From positions 10,980,305-11,044,304 of the forward strand of contig RSEF01000004.1 in NCBI GenBank assembly GCA_003993805.1: a DNA stretch of 64,000 nucleotides, given 5' to 3'. The notes under the pieces are model-generated. The model was not told where the DNA came from and did no database searches. It saw only the letters and a program-made list of their open reading frames with translations. Numbering within the stretch: position 1 is the first letter of the stretch; every line of letters starts with the position of its first letter. The DNA comes from Himantopus leucocephalus. Lineage: Eukaryota; Chordata; Aves; Charadriiformes; Recurvirostridae. The position numbers and the translations under genes are program-made. Below are positions 13,901-28,180 of this stretch, piece after piece.

Positions 13901-16900
13901 ATTTAAAAGTTATTTAAAAAGTAAAACAAATGGTCATCTTCTGTTAGTATTTTGAATATATTTGTTAATATAACTGGTTTTGGGAAAAAAAAAAGGGTAT
14001 GACCATAGCTACATTCTAGATATCTGATATTTCTTTCTTAATACAGGTAATGCTTTATATAAAATGAGTATATTAATCGTAGGCAATAATTTTGAAAACG
14101 CACAGCCAAGATATTCTAGCCACGTCAGTCCCAAAATGCTTAACTCCACACATCCAGCAAGTCAATGGGATTGACATTGTCAGCATACTTAATCCTCTGC
14201 TATAGCTATGCAACCCCAGAGAAATGCCTCCAGGATTAGAAATGCTGTTATCTGTGCTGACTCCACTCGAATGCAGGGACAGCACAACTATTTCCAAGTT
14301 GACGTCTTCTTAAACCTGTTTAAAAGCTTACTCCTCTCACAGTTTCAAAACAGGTAATTCTTTTAAAATGGACTTCCTGATGGAAAGAGTCAAACTTATA
14401 TTGAAATGATAGGTTTTGTTTTTAAAGGAAAAAAAATCAAATAAAAGTGTCCTCTTAGTTTCATTTTTGCCTATGTATGATTGAAAAACAAACAGAAGCC
14501 TTTTAAAAAGAGTGAAGAGCTAGTTGGTAATGGCTACATTAATGTAGTTTCAATTGTACTATTTTAGTACAGGAGTACTGCCCTACCCGAGAATGAATAC
14601 TTTCATTGTAACTCAACGTTAAATATGCAAAGTATTACAGTTGGGAATTGAAAGAGGTTGTTAAGGAGGGTCATGCATTAGGATGACAAACTGGAAGTGC
14701 TCAAATTATCTAGCTTACCAAAAAAAAAAAAGTGAAAAGGTAATTTGATCGCATCCTGAAAACACCTAAATGAGAAACCCACTCTCCAATCTAATAGATA
14801 AAAATATATCAAGATCAAAGCACTGAAAGCTTGTGCCAGACAGATGTAGACTACAAATAAAATGTTTTTTTTTTTCCCCAGCAATGAGAATAATTAACTA
14901 CCGGAACAATTTATTACAGGTTGTAGGAACATCAATGAAATTTTAAAAACTCAAATGGTATTATGAAATGAACGAATATGAATTTATCTGGAAAATACAT
15001 TGGCCTGTTTCAGTCAAAGCAGATTAAATGATGGCAGTAGTCAGTTATAGGATTGGAATGTATTAAAAGAGATCCATACTTTTTCTAATCAGGAAAGTAT
15101 TTTCACTAGTGGCAATACAAAATGACTCTAATAATCTTCAGAACAGATACTTTCAAAACACATTGTGTTGAATGGGATTTATATCTGATAGGCTACCAAA
15201 ATGCTACAGAAACTTCAATTGTAAGAAAATATCTTTGTTAGGACAAGTAAGATAAAATCTGTGGGATGCAGAAGCTCTGAAGCATACAAATACCTGAAGA
15301 AAGTATATTTCTGCATCTTTACATTATGTAACTTAACCTGGGTATACATTTTATGAAAGCATGAAGCCTCCCTTATCAATGAACAGGTAAAAGTAGGAAT
15401 AACAAATAACACTCACACCTATATTTTTATCACCTAGGTTTTTAATGTTTTAAGTAGAGTCTCTATGGAAAACTAACATGAGACTGGAGACCATGGATTT
15501 CACTGGGTACATATATTGTAAATAATATCTTAACTATCTCAAAAATCCTGTAACAATCCAGGAAGAATTTCAGATACTAAATGTCATAATTTGCCTCTTC
15601 AGAGGGCAATGCTAAATGCTTCATATGAAATAAATTGAACAGAATGATACATTAGAGAAATAAAGAAACACTCCACTTCTTTCAGTTCCAGAAAAAGGTA
15701 AAGGGAAAATGCAAGCCGTCATAACTGGTTATAAATCAATGCAAATTTTTGCTGCAATTTTATTTCAGAGGAAACGAAGAGGTGACATTTGACTTAAAAA
15801 AAAGTGGATAAAATATTGAATAAAATTTTTGCAGAGTGAAGCATTTAATCCCCAATCCAGAAACCACACTAATGGTAGAAATTGCACTACCAACTAGCAG
15901 GCGAAAAATGTCTGGAGAACATTGTGAGAGAAGTGGCAAGTACAAAGCAGCTGAACATGCACACTTTGGCTCAGTATAATTTCAAGCTGCTTTGTATTTT
16001 TCTGCTTTACAATTTTACTTCTACTAGCACTCGCTTTTGCTAAGCTGTGGAGTCAAAGGCTGGTATGAGGAAGTGGGTTCTGGCAAGGACTCTGTGCAGG
16101 CACAAATCCACGTCATCTACTCGGTGAGCAACAGTTTACAGCTCTGGAAAACCTGTAAGACCACCGCAGATATGCAAGCCTTTCTTTTGCATGGTTACTC
16201 TGTTGCCCCTCCCAGTCATTAATTTGAAACGGGTTACACCCTGTTTCATGAGCTGGTCTTGCTAGTATTAAAATATTGATTACATAGAAATTTAATGAGC
16301 TGTTGCCTTTGAATTATTCTAGTCCACTAATGGAAATAATGGTAATTATAGGCATGATATTGATCATCACAACTTGGGATAATTTAGGTGAAGAAGGAAC
16401 ACAGCTAAGTCTAGTTTGCAGCAAGACGTACCAGAAGTGACTTAAAGGGCACACTTGAAGATCAAAGGGATACTTAAAACATTAGAACTTCCAATCCATG
16501 AGGGGAAGAGTGTTGGACATATACCTCTGAAACATGCAAACACTCAATATTACTGTCTGACTTTCCAAAGTCACAGTGAAGACAGAATGAGCCTTTCCCA
16601 GGGATTTCAAAGGAAGAACAAATTTCTGAAAGAAACAGCTTGCCATTTATCTCTTTTCTTAGCTTGTTATAGACTTCAGAATGAATAATTAATAGAGGGG
16701 TTTTTTAGAAAAAGGTATTTTATGCCACGACTCAGCTGTTGGTACTGTGCCCTTAGCTGGAAATGGATTCCAAGTATCGAACACCTTGGCCCTGTTGTAA
16801 TAACACACATGGAAAGAGTTGCTATCCAGCAAGCCAGTTCTTGAGTAGTTGAATGAGGGGATTTCATCTATCGGAGTAAAGATTAAATCAGGTCTGTGAC

Positions 16901-17498
16901 TTGAAGAGTATGTTTGATGGAAAAAGCCAGTCTAATGTATATTTCAACTTGTAACTATGACAACTCATAGAACCTCTCTAGTATAGATAAGAGCTGCATG
17001 CTGCATTAACATTTAAAGTCTAAATGAATAAGTTATACTTTTCAAGAGAAAATATTTGCTCTCTAATCATAAGATTTTAATAGTCAGACTTTCATATTTC
17101 CATCTCACACCAGTGACAGACAGAAAGAGATTTCTTAATTTTGCTGCTGCTGTGTTTGGAGCTGGAGTTCAGCAAGACAAAGTTAAATAGCTAAATTATA
17201 AGCACTTTAGGAAGTTGTTATCATCATTGTCACAATGCTACTCACACCTAATAAGTAATAAATACAAGTGTTCCTGTCAGCTGTAGTTCCAGTACCACTG
17301 CTTCCATTCTTCTGCAACACACAATTTTTTTTTTTTTAAAAGGGAAAGTCCCTATGACTTAAGATAGTACTGGGACAAAATTTGACAGCATTTTTTTTTC
17401 AGTAATCGCTGACATTGGAACTTAGATCAGCTAGAAGGCCACAGCTTGTGTCATCACAAAATAGGAAGAAAAATACAATCATTCAACCTTGGATGAGG

Positions 17499-17540
17499 CT
17501 CTGATAGGCTTTTAGACAGGCACTCTGATAGGCTTTTAGA
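17499..17540. repeat. 24-bp tandem duplication
   Basis: The motif ctctgataggcttttaga occurs twice (17499-17516 and 17523-17540), perfectly conserved, with a 24-bp period. Confidence 0.9.
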
Positions 17541-18297
17541 GCACAGTTACAAAAAATATATTCTAAATAAATAAATTATTAATTCTTCAGTGAAGTCACA
17601 TGTGTTTTAAGTCAAGATACAGTTCTATGAATGCTGCAGAAACATATTATCCCTGCATTTCTACATAAAATGAAATGTAGTTTTGTACACATAAGTACAC
17701 AATGCAGCATACAGCTGTGAAAGAAATGCAATGCCAGACACATTTCAGCGTATGCAAATCACATACTACAATACCTTAGGTGAAGCATACACTTCTGCAC
17801 ACCCATGCTTCTGTGATTTTAAACAGATTAATAGTTTCACTAACTTTATAAAATTGCTCACCTGTTTAAAAATAAATCTGCATGCAAGAATGCACAAAAG
17901 CAAAATCTGACAGATTTCTATCAACACTTTAATCGTTTTTATGTTGCCTTCCCCCAACAGATTCAGAATATATGGCTGTTACAGCACTTTTGCATTTTTA
18001 ATCTGAATCCCATATGAAACAGAATGCGAAATTCTGTTTAAGAGAAAAAATTAAACTAGCTGGCATATACATAATGAAAAGTCTAAAAACTTTAATGAAA
18101 TATTCTGGGATCTCCTTTAGAAAGAGTATGATGTTGAATAGCAGCTGTGTGAAATATAAATTTAGCCTAATCCTTCTGGGCTGGTTACTGACTCAACTTG
18201 TGCCTTTTCTTATTAAGCATAAGCAGTGCTTATGATACTTTAAAAGACATAAATAATAGTCTAGTTTGGCAAAGTTACCTTCTAAGAAGAACTCTCA

Positions 18298-18423
<126 letters not shown>

Positions 18424-19018
18424 CTAAGGATGAGAGATAATAATTAACTTTACATGGGGTGGATGGAGGCAGAAGGGAAGAGCAGGAGTTAAAACAATGA
18501 ATGCTGAAGGAGGCAAGAAACCTGTCCCCAAAGAAGTATTATTGTTATCAAATAACAAATATCAATAAACAAAACTGTTTTTATAAGGAACTATGTTTTT
18601 TCTGGTTACAGATGGCAATTCGATGAAGTAATGTAGAATCCTACTTCCACTGGTGATGAACAGCCTTTTTGACTGGTTGAACTATTCTAGCTTCTTTACC
18701 TCTCTGTAGGGAGTATGAGCAGTCTCAATCTTGCTGGGAATACACCGAGTGAATTTACATCACATAGAAGTAAATCTGTTAAGTCTATAAATACTGAGCT
18801 TACTGCATGGTCAGGGACAGGGCTGGGCCAACCATGTGTGTAACAGAAAAGCAGGTCTCAGTCCTTTATACAGCAGTTTTGCTGCTTACGTGCACTGAAG
18901 ATACTCTGCAAATACATTACAGCTCAAGCACTTCCAAGACAGTTTAAGCATTTGAATACAGAAAGTGGTAATTTACAAATGGATAATGTCAGTGACAGAC
19001 TAGCTCTCAGGAGATCTT

Positions 19019-19066
19019 ATATATGTGTGTGTGTGTGTCTGTGTGTGTGTATATATATGTGTGTAT
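19019..19066. repeat. TG/TA-rich microsatellite
   Basis: An interrupted (TG)n tract with an internal (TA)n stretch lies immediately 5' of the plus-oriented CR1 tail. It is complementary to the CA-rich array on the other side. Confidence 0.93.
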
Positions 19067-19072
19067 CTCAAA

Positions 19073-19198
19073 GTGTTCAAGGCCAGGTTGGATGGGGCTT
19101 TGAGCAATCTAGTCTAGCGGAAGGTGTCCCTGCCCATGGCAGGTGGGTTGGAACTAGATGATCTTTAAGGCCCCTTCCAACTCTAACCATTCTGATTC
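19073..19198 (+). mobile_element. CR1 LINE 3' end fragment
   Basis: The sequence begins near 'gttcaaggccaggttggatg' and passes through a gtgtccctgcccatggcagg block and gttggaactagatgatcttt. It ends in a CR1-type tail (ccattctgattctt). This is the 3' untranslated end of a severely 5'-truncated avian CR1 in plus orientation. It sits exactly between a TG-rich array and a CA-rich array. Confidence 0.92.
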
Positions 19199-19208
19199 TT
19201 TGCTATAG

Positions 19209-19242
19209 ACACACACACGTATATACACACACACACACGCAC
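19209..19242. repeat. CA/TA-rich microsatellite
   Basis: An interrupted (CA)n tract with cgtatata in the middle lies just 3' of the CR1 tail. Its reverse complement matches most of the array at 19019-19066. Confidence 0.92.
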
Positions 19243-21134
19243 TATTCCATATATACCATTCGCATAATTTTGGCATCACTGAGCTGAAAAACTCCCTTAT
19301 CCTAAATGTAGCTTATTCTGATCATATTAAAATAGATTAAAACCCATTGAAAAGCCACTTGAACATGATCAACTGCTATTTAGCAAACCATTTTTAAATG
19401 CTTCAATGAAACCAGATCTTTAATTGCTAGGACAAACCTGTAAAGCATGCAGGAGATCAGCAGTCATACTCAGGAGAATTGAGAATTCATGGCAACTTAC
19501 TTGTATTGCACACTAGCTTATAAGAGTGTTCTACTGACACAGAGTACACCAACTTGAGATTCAAGAGAAAATAACCAGAAAAGAATTAAAAAGCTGAGAC
19601 ACCACCTTGAGAAATAAATCACAGTGGAAGTTAGCTATTAAGGAAGTAGACCAGCCAGGAGACTTGGACAAGTTTGTATGTTTACTCTACTTGTTAGATA
19701 CAGAGTCAGAGAGAGTAGCGGATAGATTGTCCCATCTCAAACAATGCAGAAACATTTAAAGCAAAATACTTTTCAAGTAACAGTTCAAGTTCCCTGTCCA
19801 AGTAAGCAGACTGCAGAAAAAGAGCCACTTGCAGCTACAGAGAGTGGTCTAGTGCTAATACTGTGGAAGACGTTTCTCACAGAAAAGGGGTTATGTTATC
19901 AAAGCTTAGCTCAGTTCCCGGATGTCTTTTGGAGCCAGCCTATAACATAAATTGCCCATGGCACAAAAGCCAGGTGTCAAATGCAAAGGAAGAAAAGATT
20001 TACTGAACAAAAGATGACTTGTCGGAGCTTATATTCATGACTTCACTGCATACCAGTCAAGACCTCAAGGAAACAGGCAAGAGCTCTTCAGCCGGACAGT
20101 CTTCACCAACCACAAATTCCATTCATCATTTCCATCCCTTTTGTGGATGGAGATTAAAAACAGGAACAAGGACAAGAGGAAAGAGTACAAAACCCCAAAT
20201 AGCCACTGGGAAGAAAAAGACTGCAACTACTTCCAAATAAAATGCCAAAGAGACTCATCTATGAGGAGGTCAAATCACTCTCCAATAGTCAGCACCTGCT
20301 GACTAACCAATAGATTCTGCAGTCTACACAGCTGCTGGAGAGTAGTAGGAGACATCATTAATTATTCAATCAGGAAGAAAAAGCAAGCCAATAGGGCAAA
20401 TAGCCAATACTTGACACAGTGATTCCAAGTGTGTCATAGGTGCTATTCCAAGCATAGCTTTCACCTTCAGGCTGCTGCTTGCTTTTCATTCCTAACCTTG
20501 CTCTGCCCAACCTCCCCAACACGAGCTATGTTCCAACTCCTCACCTGCTTGATCTCTGTTGTTCTTTCATAAGGGCTTCTGTGTCTCCTGCAGTGGGAAG
20601 TGCAGCCCTTGAGCTAAACCACCTGGTCATTACAGCCAGATATCAACTCCTGTCACCTGAGTCGTTCTGCATTAAGCTAAACAGGATTTTATCTACATAC
20701 TTTATAGGATGGTGTCAAGAACTACCCGGTTCCTGCGTCAATTTCTCCTTTTAGTGGAAACTTGCAGAATTTTGGCAGACTGCTCTTTTGCACAGCAGTA
20801 AACATGTAACAGAAAGACATTTCTAGAATTCAATGCGAATACAAACTTGATCACTTTAAACAGTGAATGAAAAGTAAGCAGGAAACTGGAGTAAACACCA
20901 CCATTCATAATTACCTTCAGCTGACATTAGTTGGAAAAGCAAAGACCTGGTTCTTTCACTTTCTAGCTCCGTTCCTGACTTCAATGAGGCTGAGTTCATT
21001 ATTATCTTTTAAAATTAAACACTGGGACTGAGGTCAATTATCCCTTCAAAAGCAATGAAAATCAATTTGCTGAAATGCTAGAAAGTAAACGTCTTTGAAG
21101 CTGGTTTATCTGCACATGTGATTACACTTTTAGC

Positions 21135-21156
21135 AAAAAAAAAAAAAAAAAAAAAN
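21135..21156. repeat. Poly-A tract (21 A) ending in N
   Basis: An A homopolymer directly followed by a single N, probably a sequencing or assembly break at the homopolymer. Confidence 0.9.
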
Positions 21157-23239
21157 ATGTTGACATCTAAAGTTTAGTCAAAATAAAAATAAAAATTTTA
21201 GTGGCTGGCAATATAGTAACTCCTACTGTGAATTTCAATTATAAATACATAAATATTTTTCCCTACAAACTGCATTATATTTCTAGAATTAATTAGAATT
21301 ACAGTAAAAAGTGGATTAATTATAGCATGACTAATTCAATCTATGAACAAAATCTGTTGCAACATAATCAAGATGGATCATTCATAAGTTTCAGGACCCA
21401 AGATACACATGGAGTTATTTTTAGACTTCTAAATGCTGCCAATGGCATTAATATAAATAAGCAAACAAATTTTAAGTTTAATTTGGATTAGACTTGTCTT
21501 CACAAATTGTGACACACAAATTATCAGGCTTTCCATGGGTTTGCACTGTCTAAAAACTGAGTGACAAAAACTGCATGATGCAGTACTACTCAATTTATGT
21601 AAATTAAGTAGAACAAAATATCACATATGAAGCTTACCCATATGGGCCAGCATACTACTGATGTATGCCAGCAAGTATTTACATCTTTGGCTAGCTGCAC
21701 AATGCTAATTTTATGTTCCTTGGGTGTCAGCATTACATAATTTCAATATTAGCTTTATAAAACCTAAACTTGTAATTTATCCAGCTATATGCTGTTAAAC
21801 AGATCCAAGACTGAATGAAAACAGCATGACTAAAACTCTATACGAAAAACAGAAGAAATGGTTCTTATTATGAAGTCTGTCATAGTAATTAGATAGCAGC
21901 AGTTGAAGTTAATTTATTTTCTTCAAATTTATAATTATGAATTGCAAGTTAAGTAACCAGAAGGATATTTAGAAGCTACTTTGTTATTCTTGTCACACTG
22001 TTTAGTTTTTCTATAATCAGTCATCCTGATTTATGTGCTGCAACATTTCTGCGTGCTTTTGGTTCAGATTTGCCTAACACTTCTGGGACTACAATGAAAA
22101 TGACAATTAATACATTTTTCTTGGTCTCTCATGTATTTTTACTACAGATGATGGAAAATAGGAAAATACAATAGTGCTTAACTCCTCCTAATACAATTCT
22201 TTCAGGAATGGTTCTTTTCATAAAAGAACTTTTTATACATCCTCACACAATAGTCATTTGGATTGTTAACTAACTTGTTTTTTTTAAAATTGCCAAATCA
22301 TCCATCCCCTTCCGTTCATGTACCCAACTCTATTTGCTCCTTTCCACAATTTCTCCCTTCTTAGTGATGGTCCTGTCAGTAATTACTTGTAGTTTTGAAA
22401 GTTTCCTAGTTTATCAAAGATTATTCTCTAACCTGTCTGATATCAAATATAATATTTTAAGTTATCTTTCTCGATTACCCATGTTTTTTACATCCACCCA
22501 TACTGCTGATATTGTAACTATTTTAAAGCTTATTATTTTACAATACATTTCACTGAATTGCCTAGACACACAGAAGTTACTCATTTCCTGAGTCAATCCT
22601 AGGACACGCATCATCTCCAAAAGTCTAATTTTTCTAACATTCTTTTTCAATTAATTTAGTAATTAGAAAAAAAAATCACAAAAAAATTACTGTCCATTCT
22701 AAGAAGAAAACAAAGAAATCAGCAAAAAAGTATTCATAATTGTATGACAATGTTTACTCACTGCATAAAGTAGGCTGACTGTAGATATAAAGGGCTGCTC
22801 AGATGACAGCTACGCTTATCAGTAACTGGGTAATTTTGGGACTGCTCTGGTCAATATAAACACCTGAGGCAGATGTTTTTCCCTGTTATATTATTTCTAC
22901 TGTTCTGTGGACAGGAAAATACTTTTTTTTTCTTTATATGAACCTGAACTGTCCTATGTTCTAAGAGATTTATCTGAAATAGGGAACAAAAATTAAATGC
23001 AACAGGTATTATTTTAGACTAAAGATAAGGCCTTACGTGAGAAATATTCACTTAATATAAAGGAAAACACTTTTGTGCCAGAGAGAACATATACATGAAC
23101 ACTATTAGAGAGGTGTACTGGAAGAACCACTGGGGACAGAAGTTCAAGATTTTCATTTTTTTTATATTGTTGGTTATTAGTTACTTCACAGATATATTTC
23201 TACCTCTATTTTCAAGGGTTCCAAGTTTTTATAAAGTTA

Positions 23240-23509
<270 letters not shown>

Positions 23510-24028
23510 TTAAAATAGCATGTATATTCCAGTTTAAGGACATAACATTCGAACAGACTGGAAGGAACCATGGTCAATTAACACTTGCAAATCTAAGTTT
23601 AACAAATATGTATCAAGACCTATTATAAACAGCATAGTTTTCTCACTTAATGCTTTTTTTATTATTCCAAAGTTTTTGGACCAAATTCAACACTGAACAT
23701 CAGCATAAAAGCTTGTCCCTATTCAGTATGTGAAATATTTAACATGACCTCTTTTTATTAATAGTGATATAAAAAAATAACAAAACTGAAACCATGAACA
23801 GCAATAGTCTTTTAAATCCCCCTCTATAAAGAGTTACTGATTCAATAAAAATGAAACCATAGCCTAAATCAGAAAATACATGAGCCAGTGCTAATATTGC
23901 CAATTTATGGAGAAAAATGAGCTTGGTGAACTAACAGGAGCTTTATAATTAGTCCAGCAACAATTCTGCTTCAAGGAGACAATGGACATGATACAGAGAG
24001 ACAACCTAAGTAGGTATCTATCTAGCTG

Positions 24029-24044
24029 TACACACACACACACA
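24029..24044. repeat. Short CA microsatellite
   Basis: A (CA)n tract of about seven units in intron 6. Confidence 0.85.
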
Positions 24045-25874
24045 GAGCCTTAAATGTCAGTGAGACTCAATTGCTTGTATTCTTGCCTCTCAGGAGTAAG
24101 GTCATAGCTTCACATCTCTCCATATAGTTATCCATCAAATTCTGAAGTCTAATTAATCTAATTGGTACATTGTACTGCTGATTCATTATCCTTTCAATAA
24201 TTCCGCATCACCTTGTGCTGTCAAAAGGGAAGTTTAGAGCTCCCAGCAATAAAAAAAATAGCACTTTGTTCACAGAAACCAATTTCATAACACTAATGAA
24301 GATCTTTAGGCTCAGTGTTTACACAAACACACAAAAATGAAAAGGTAAAAATACTACAGAGTTAAGATCATACCACTCTCTACAACTACCTAATTTTTTT
24401 GGAAGGGTATAGGGAAGAGGGAACCAAATTCTTTTTGAAAGTGTACAGTGAGAGGATGGGAAGCAAGGAACACAAGTTGGAACTCAATTGAAAAAAAAAA
24501 GATTTTACCATTAAGATAATAACACACTAGAAAGGGTTGGAAAATGTTGGCAAGGCTGAGGAATGTCTGACTTGGAGATGATCAAACTTGTCTGGATGAA
24601 GCCCCATGTAGCCTGCTCTAGCTGTATCTGTTTAGATTTTTCATCCTGAGAAAATGTGACTTCTATCTTAATTAAACTAATACCATTTCAGCAAGTTTTA
24701 ACTTTATTTAAATCTTAAAAGTAAAGACTGGCTAAAACTGATAAGGACACTTAACTGCTGCATAGGAAACTTCATTTTAGATTATATTCACTAAGGCTAC
24801 TTGTTATGTTAAATGAGACTGCTTTATAAGCTATTTCATTTGTAAATAACAGAGATATCCATATTAAGTCTTGGAAGTCTTGAAATCACTTCCATAAAAT
24901 GTGATTAGTTGGAAGAAAGACATTTCGGGGTGTGTGGGGGGTGTCTTCCACCATTTCCTTCTATACAGTTTGCTTAATTTTGTAAGTTTGCTATTCTATA
25001 GTTTCTGTAGTACCGTCAACTGTTACTGACAAACATCTGATTCTCTTTATCTTTGCCAACTGAAAGCCATAAACAACAGCACTAGATAATGAAAAACCCT
25101 GCAGGTTCTCACTGAGAATGGGACATTGAGTCTTGATTAAAAATCTTAAATTGATATTTAAAATCCATCTATTATGTGTTACCCTGGATTTACACAGTGA
25201 ACTTCTAGCCAGAATGTTACACAACATTGCTGCATCCATAACAGAAGTCTGTTCTTTTAACACATAGTAGACTTCAGTAACACATTTCCAGCCAAACTTT
25301 TAATATCAATTTTAATATCACAGTTCTAACACCCTACTAGTTTTGACAAGATTCATTCCCCACTTAACAAACCAACAGACTAAGATTTTTAAGGCCAAAC
25401 CAGAACATAGTGCTAAAATTTTCCCTAAATTTTACCACATATTTCTTCATAAAGTTCTTAGCCTCCTGCTAAGCTATGTGTATTTTTGGAAAAAATCAAA
25501 TTACAATTTTATCTCTTAACATATGCCATCTGAGAGACATAAAAACTGACTGATCACTAAGAATTACCCTACATTTTACTATCTGCTCTTTCATCTTAGC
25601 TATTAAACTTTAGGAACAAAATATAGAAAAACAATTTTAATGAATGACTCATAGCCTTCAAATTATCCTAGATAAAGCTTTCATCCTTGTCTTCCCCAAA
25701 GAAAAATAATGAGAGTTTATTTCTTGTTGACCATTACAGCAGTACTGTATTTCCCTGACATATCTGTATAACCTGAAAACCTTGAAAGATTATATTGTAT
25801 CTGAACCCCATAAAAATTGTTATATTTACTTTTTTTATTTTATGTAGTCCAAAATGCAAGGTATTTCATATTTT

Positions 25875-25915
25875 ACATATACTACATATATATATATTGT
25901 ATATCTATCATATAG
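25875..25915. repeat. TA-rich low-complexity tract
   Basis: A degenerate TA-rich run including tatatatatat, in intron 6. Confidence 0.8.
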
Positions 25916-26483
25916 AAAATAATAGCTCCAAAAATATTTTTCCACTCAGGAGAGAGTTTGGAGTATAATACCCAAAACAAGTTTGAAAGTATTCTTAAAA
26001 TAACCCCCTGAAAAGCATACACTAATTCTGCAAATGCTTTATTTAGTCTATGTCGTCTGTTCTAGAGCCCAGATATATTCCCTACTTCAAATCACTCTTT
26101 CTGACCTTGTAACCATTTTTCCCTAAAAAAGCCACTCTCCTTGATATGCTGTCAGCACTTGCCTATCCTTTTACGACAGATGCTGCAGTGTGTAACACAG
26201 TGTGTACAGTTCAATCCAGCTCTCAGTTGCTTTCTGTAGTAGGAAGATTTTTAAAGGACAATTTATCCTTCAACATGAAAAGACACTGACACTTCGAAAA
26301 AATATTGTTTCTAAAGGACAATCTGTGTCAACACTACTTTAGTGAAGGTGTGCTTCATTCCCACCCGCATCCTCATTTTCCGTTTCAAAACCAGCATTTG
26401 TAAAGAGAAAGACTAGAATCTCCAGGCATATTTTAAGCAATACTGGCACAGTTTAGCAGAATTCCTCAAAAGTTTAAATTGCT

Positions 26484-26505
26484 CATATATATATACACAC
26501 ACACA
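26484..26505. repeat. Short TA/CA microsatellite
   Basis: A compound (AT)n(AC)n tract of about 22 bp in intron 6. Confidence 0.85.
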
Positions 26506-27399
26506 AAGTAGTCTATGAATATAAAAAAAAGGCTTTGAGGGGATCACTTTCATCAAACTTCCAGTGAAAAATGAAAATCATCTACTCTAGCTTATAAGAA
26601 ATGTTCCAAATTGCAAAACTTAGTCATTTAGAGAGCTGTTAATTCTGTCAACCCAGAAAAAGCACACAAGTATTCACAGTCTGAATTAGGCAAAGGAGCT
26701 GGACCTTGCTTTCAATTTAATGGGCTATTGGCTTTCTTTTTCTTCATCATTGTTTCATTCCATTTCCACTAATATAAGCATTTTTTATGGTTAATAAGCC
26801 TAAAAAAAATAGAAATACATTCTGAAAATTTTTCTGTCAGATAACATAAGTTCCAGGCAAATACTGATTTAATACTGCAGTTGAAGAACTGAAATAGCAA
26901 GCCTCTTTTGCCCAGCCCAGGTATGAACAGCTAAGTAGATCCTGTTGTGACAACTGCTAACACTTTCGCAACTGTTAGAAATACTTATTTTGTTTACAAT
27001 TATTTTCTATTTTACCTGTGGCTTAAAGCAGTCATATTGATTCAGCATATGCAAGAGTCATATTTTCCTGTAATAATGTATTTTTACATACACATAATCT
27101 TTAATTAACTTGTGAACTAATTTATTAAAAGAGGATCCACATATCCACTATTTTGATCCTATTAGCTTCTGTTATAAAATCTGATGGAAATGAAGATATA
27201 CTCTTGTAAGCTAATTATTCTCATATAACTCTTTACACAAACTGCTTGCAAACTATTTCATAGATTTCAGCCATATGAGCTGACAAAGTCAAATAACAAA
27301 ACCATCAGTCTAAATAAGACGACTATTTTGCCAGTGGGTTTCACAGACAAAAGCTCATAAACGAGGGAACTTCCGAATCCTGGAATCCATCCTAGGCTC

Positions 27400-28180
27400 T
27401 GGATGGGAGACTTACAGTGGGAAGTGGCTTTTTCTTTTCCCATTTTCTCCCACCTCCCTCTGTCTTCTGGTCCTTCCTCTTCAACACAAATGACTATCCC
27501 TCTCAAGCAAGTTTCCTTGTCTATTCAGTCTCCATAACACAAGCTTCTTACACCCCTGCCCATCAGCTCTAGTCTCTCCTTCTGTGTTCACTGCCCAACA
27601 CCTAATCTTCCCACAAGCTTTTTCCTCCATGCATCCGGTCCCAGAATCACTACCCAGACAGAAGGCATGGAACTCATCTGCTTGAACAGTGATATCTGCA
27701 GAGTATTTAGTCACTTCAAAGTAACCAAGAAATATGCATAGGTTTGTCAGATATGACAGAGAACCTTCTGGAGTGGCAAATGGAAGATGGGCATCTAAAA
27801 TGGTACCAGACATCTACATCTACGCAACTGTCTTGCTGTAGAGATTTCTCCTACCTCTTTACTTCCACTTTCCATTGTCACACTCCCAACCCGGCTGTCT
27901 TCCTTTCTTCCTGCTCTTCTGGCTCATGAAGATCCATTCTCCTTGTCTGACCAGTTCCGGGCCTTTTCTACCATATCCTTCACTATCTTTTCTGTTCTTT
28001 CTACCCAACTAATTCTGTCATCTGCTCCTCAATCCCAATCTTCCATCCTCTCATTGGTCTGTTTTCTGCCCTTCCAAGCAGAATTTCACTGGAGTCCTTT
28101 TTCAAAATGATTGCTCTCACTTTTTTCGAGAATGGGTCTTTATTCTGATTCTAGTTTCTTCTTGAACCCCACCAATGATC
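27400..28180. other. Pyrimidine-rich intronic segment
   Basis: About 780 bp in which the plus strand is markedly C+T-rich (for example ccctctgtcttctggtcctt), so the CNKSR2 sense strand is purine-rich. Open frames on both strands here show no recognisable domain. It may be a decayed repeat of unknown family. Confidence 0.45.

Noticed and set aside
27481..27813. 110-codon minus-strand open frame
   Set aside because: No recognisable domain. It lies in a compositionally skewed, purine-rich segment and has no splice or promoter context.
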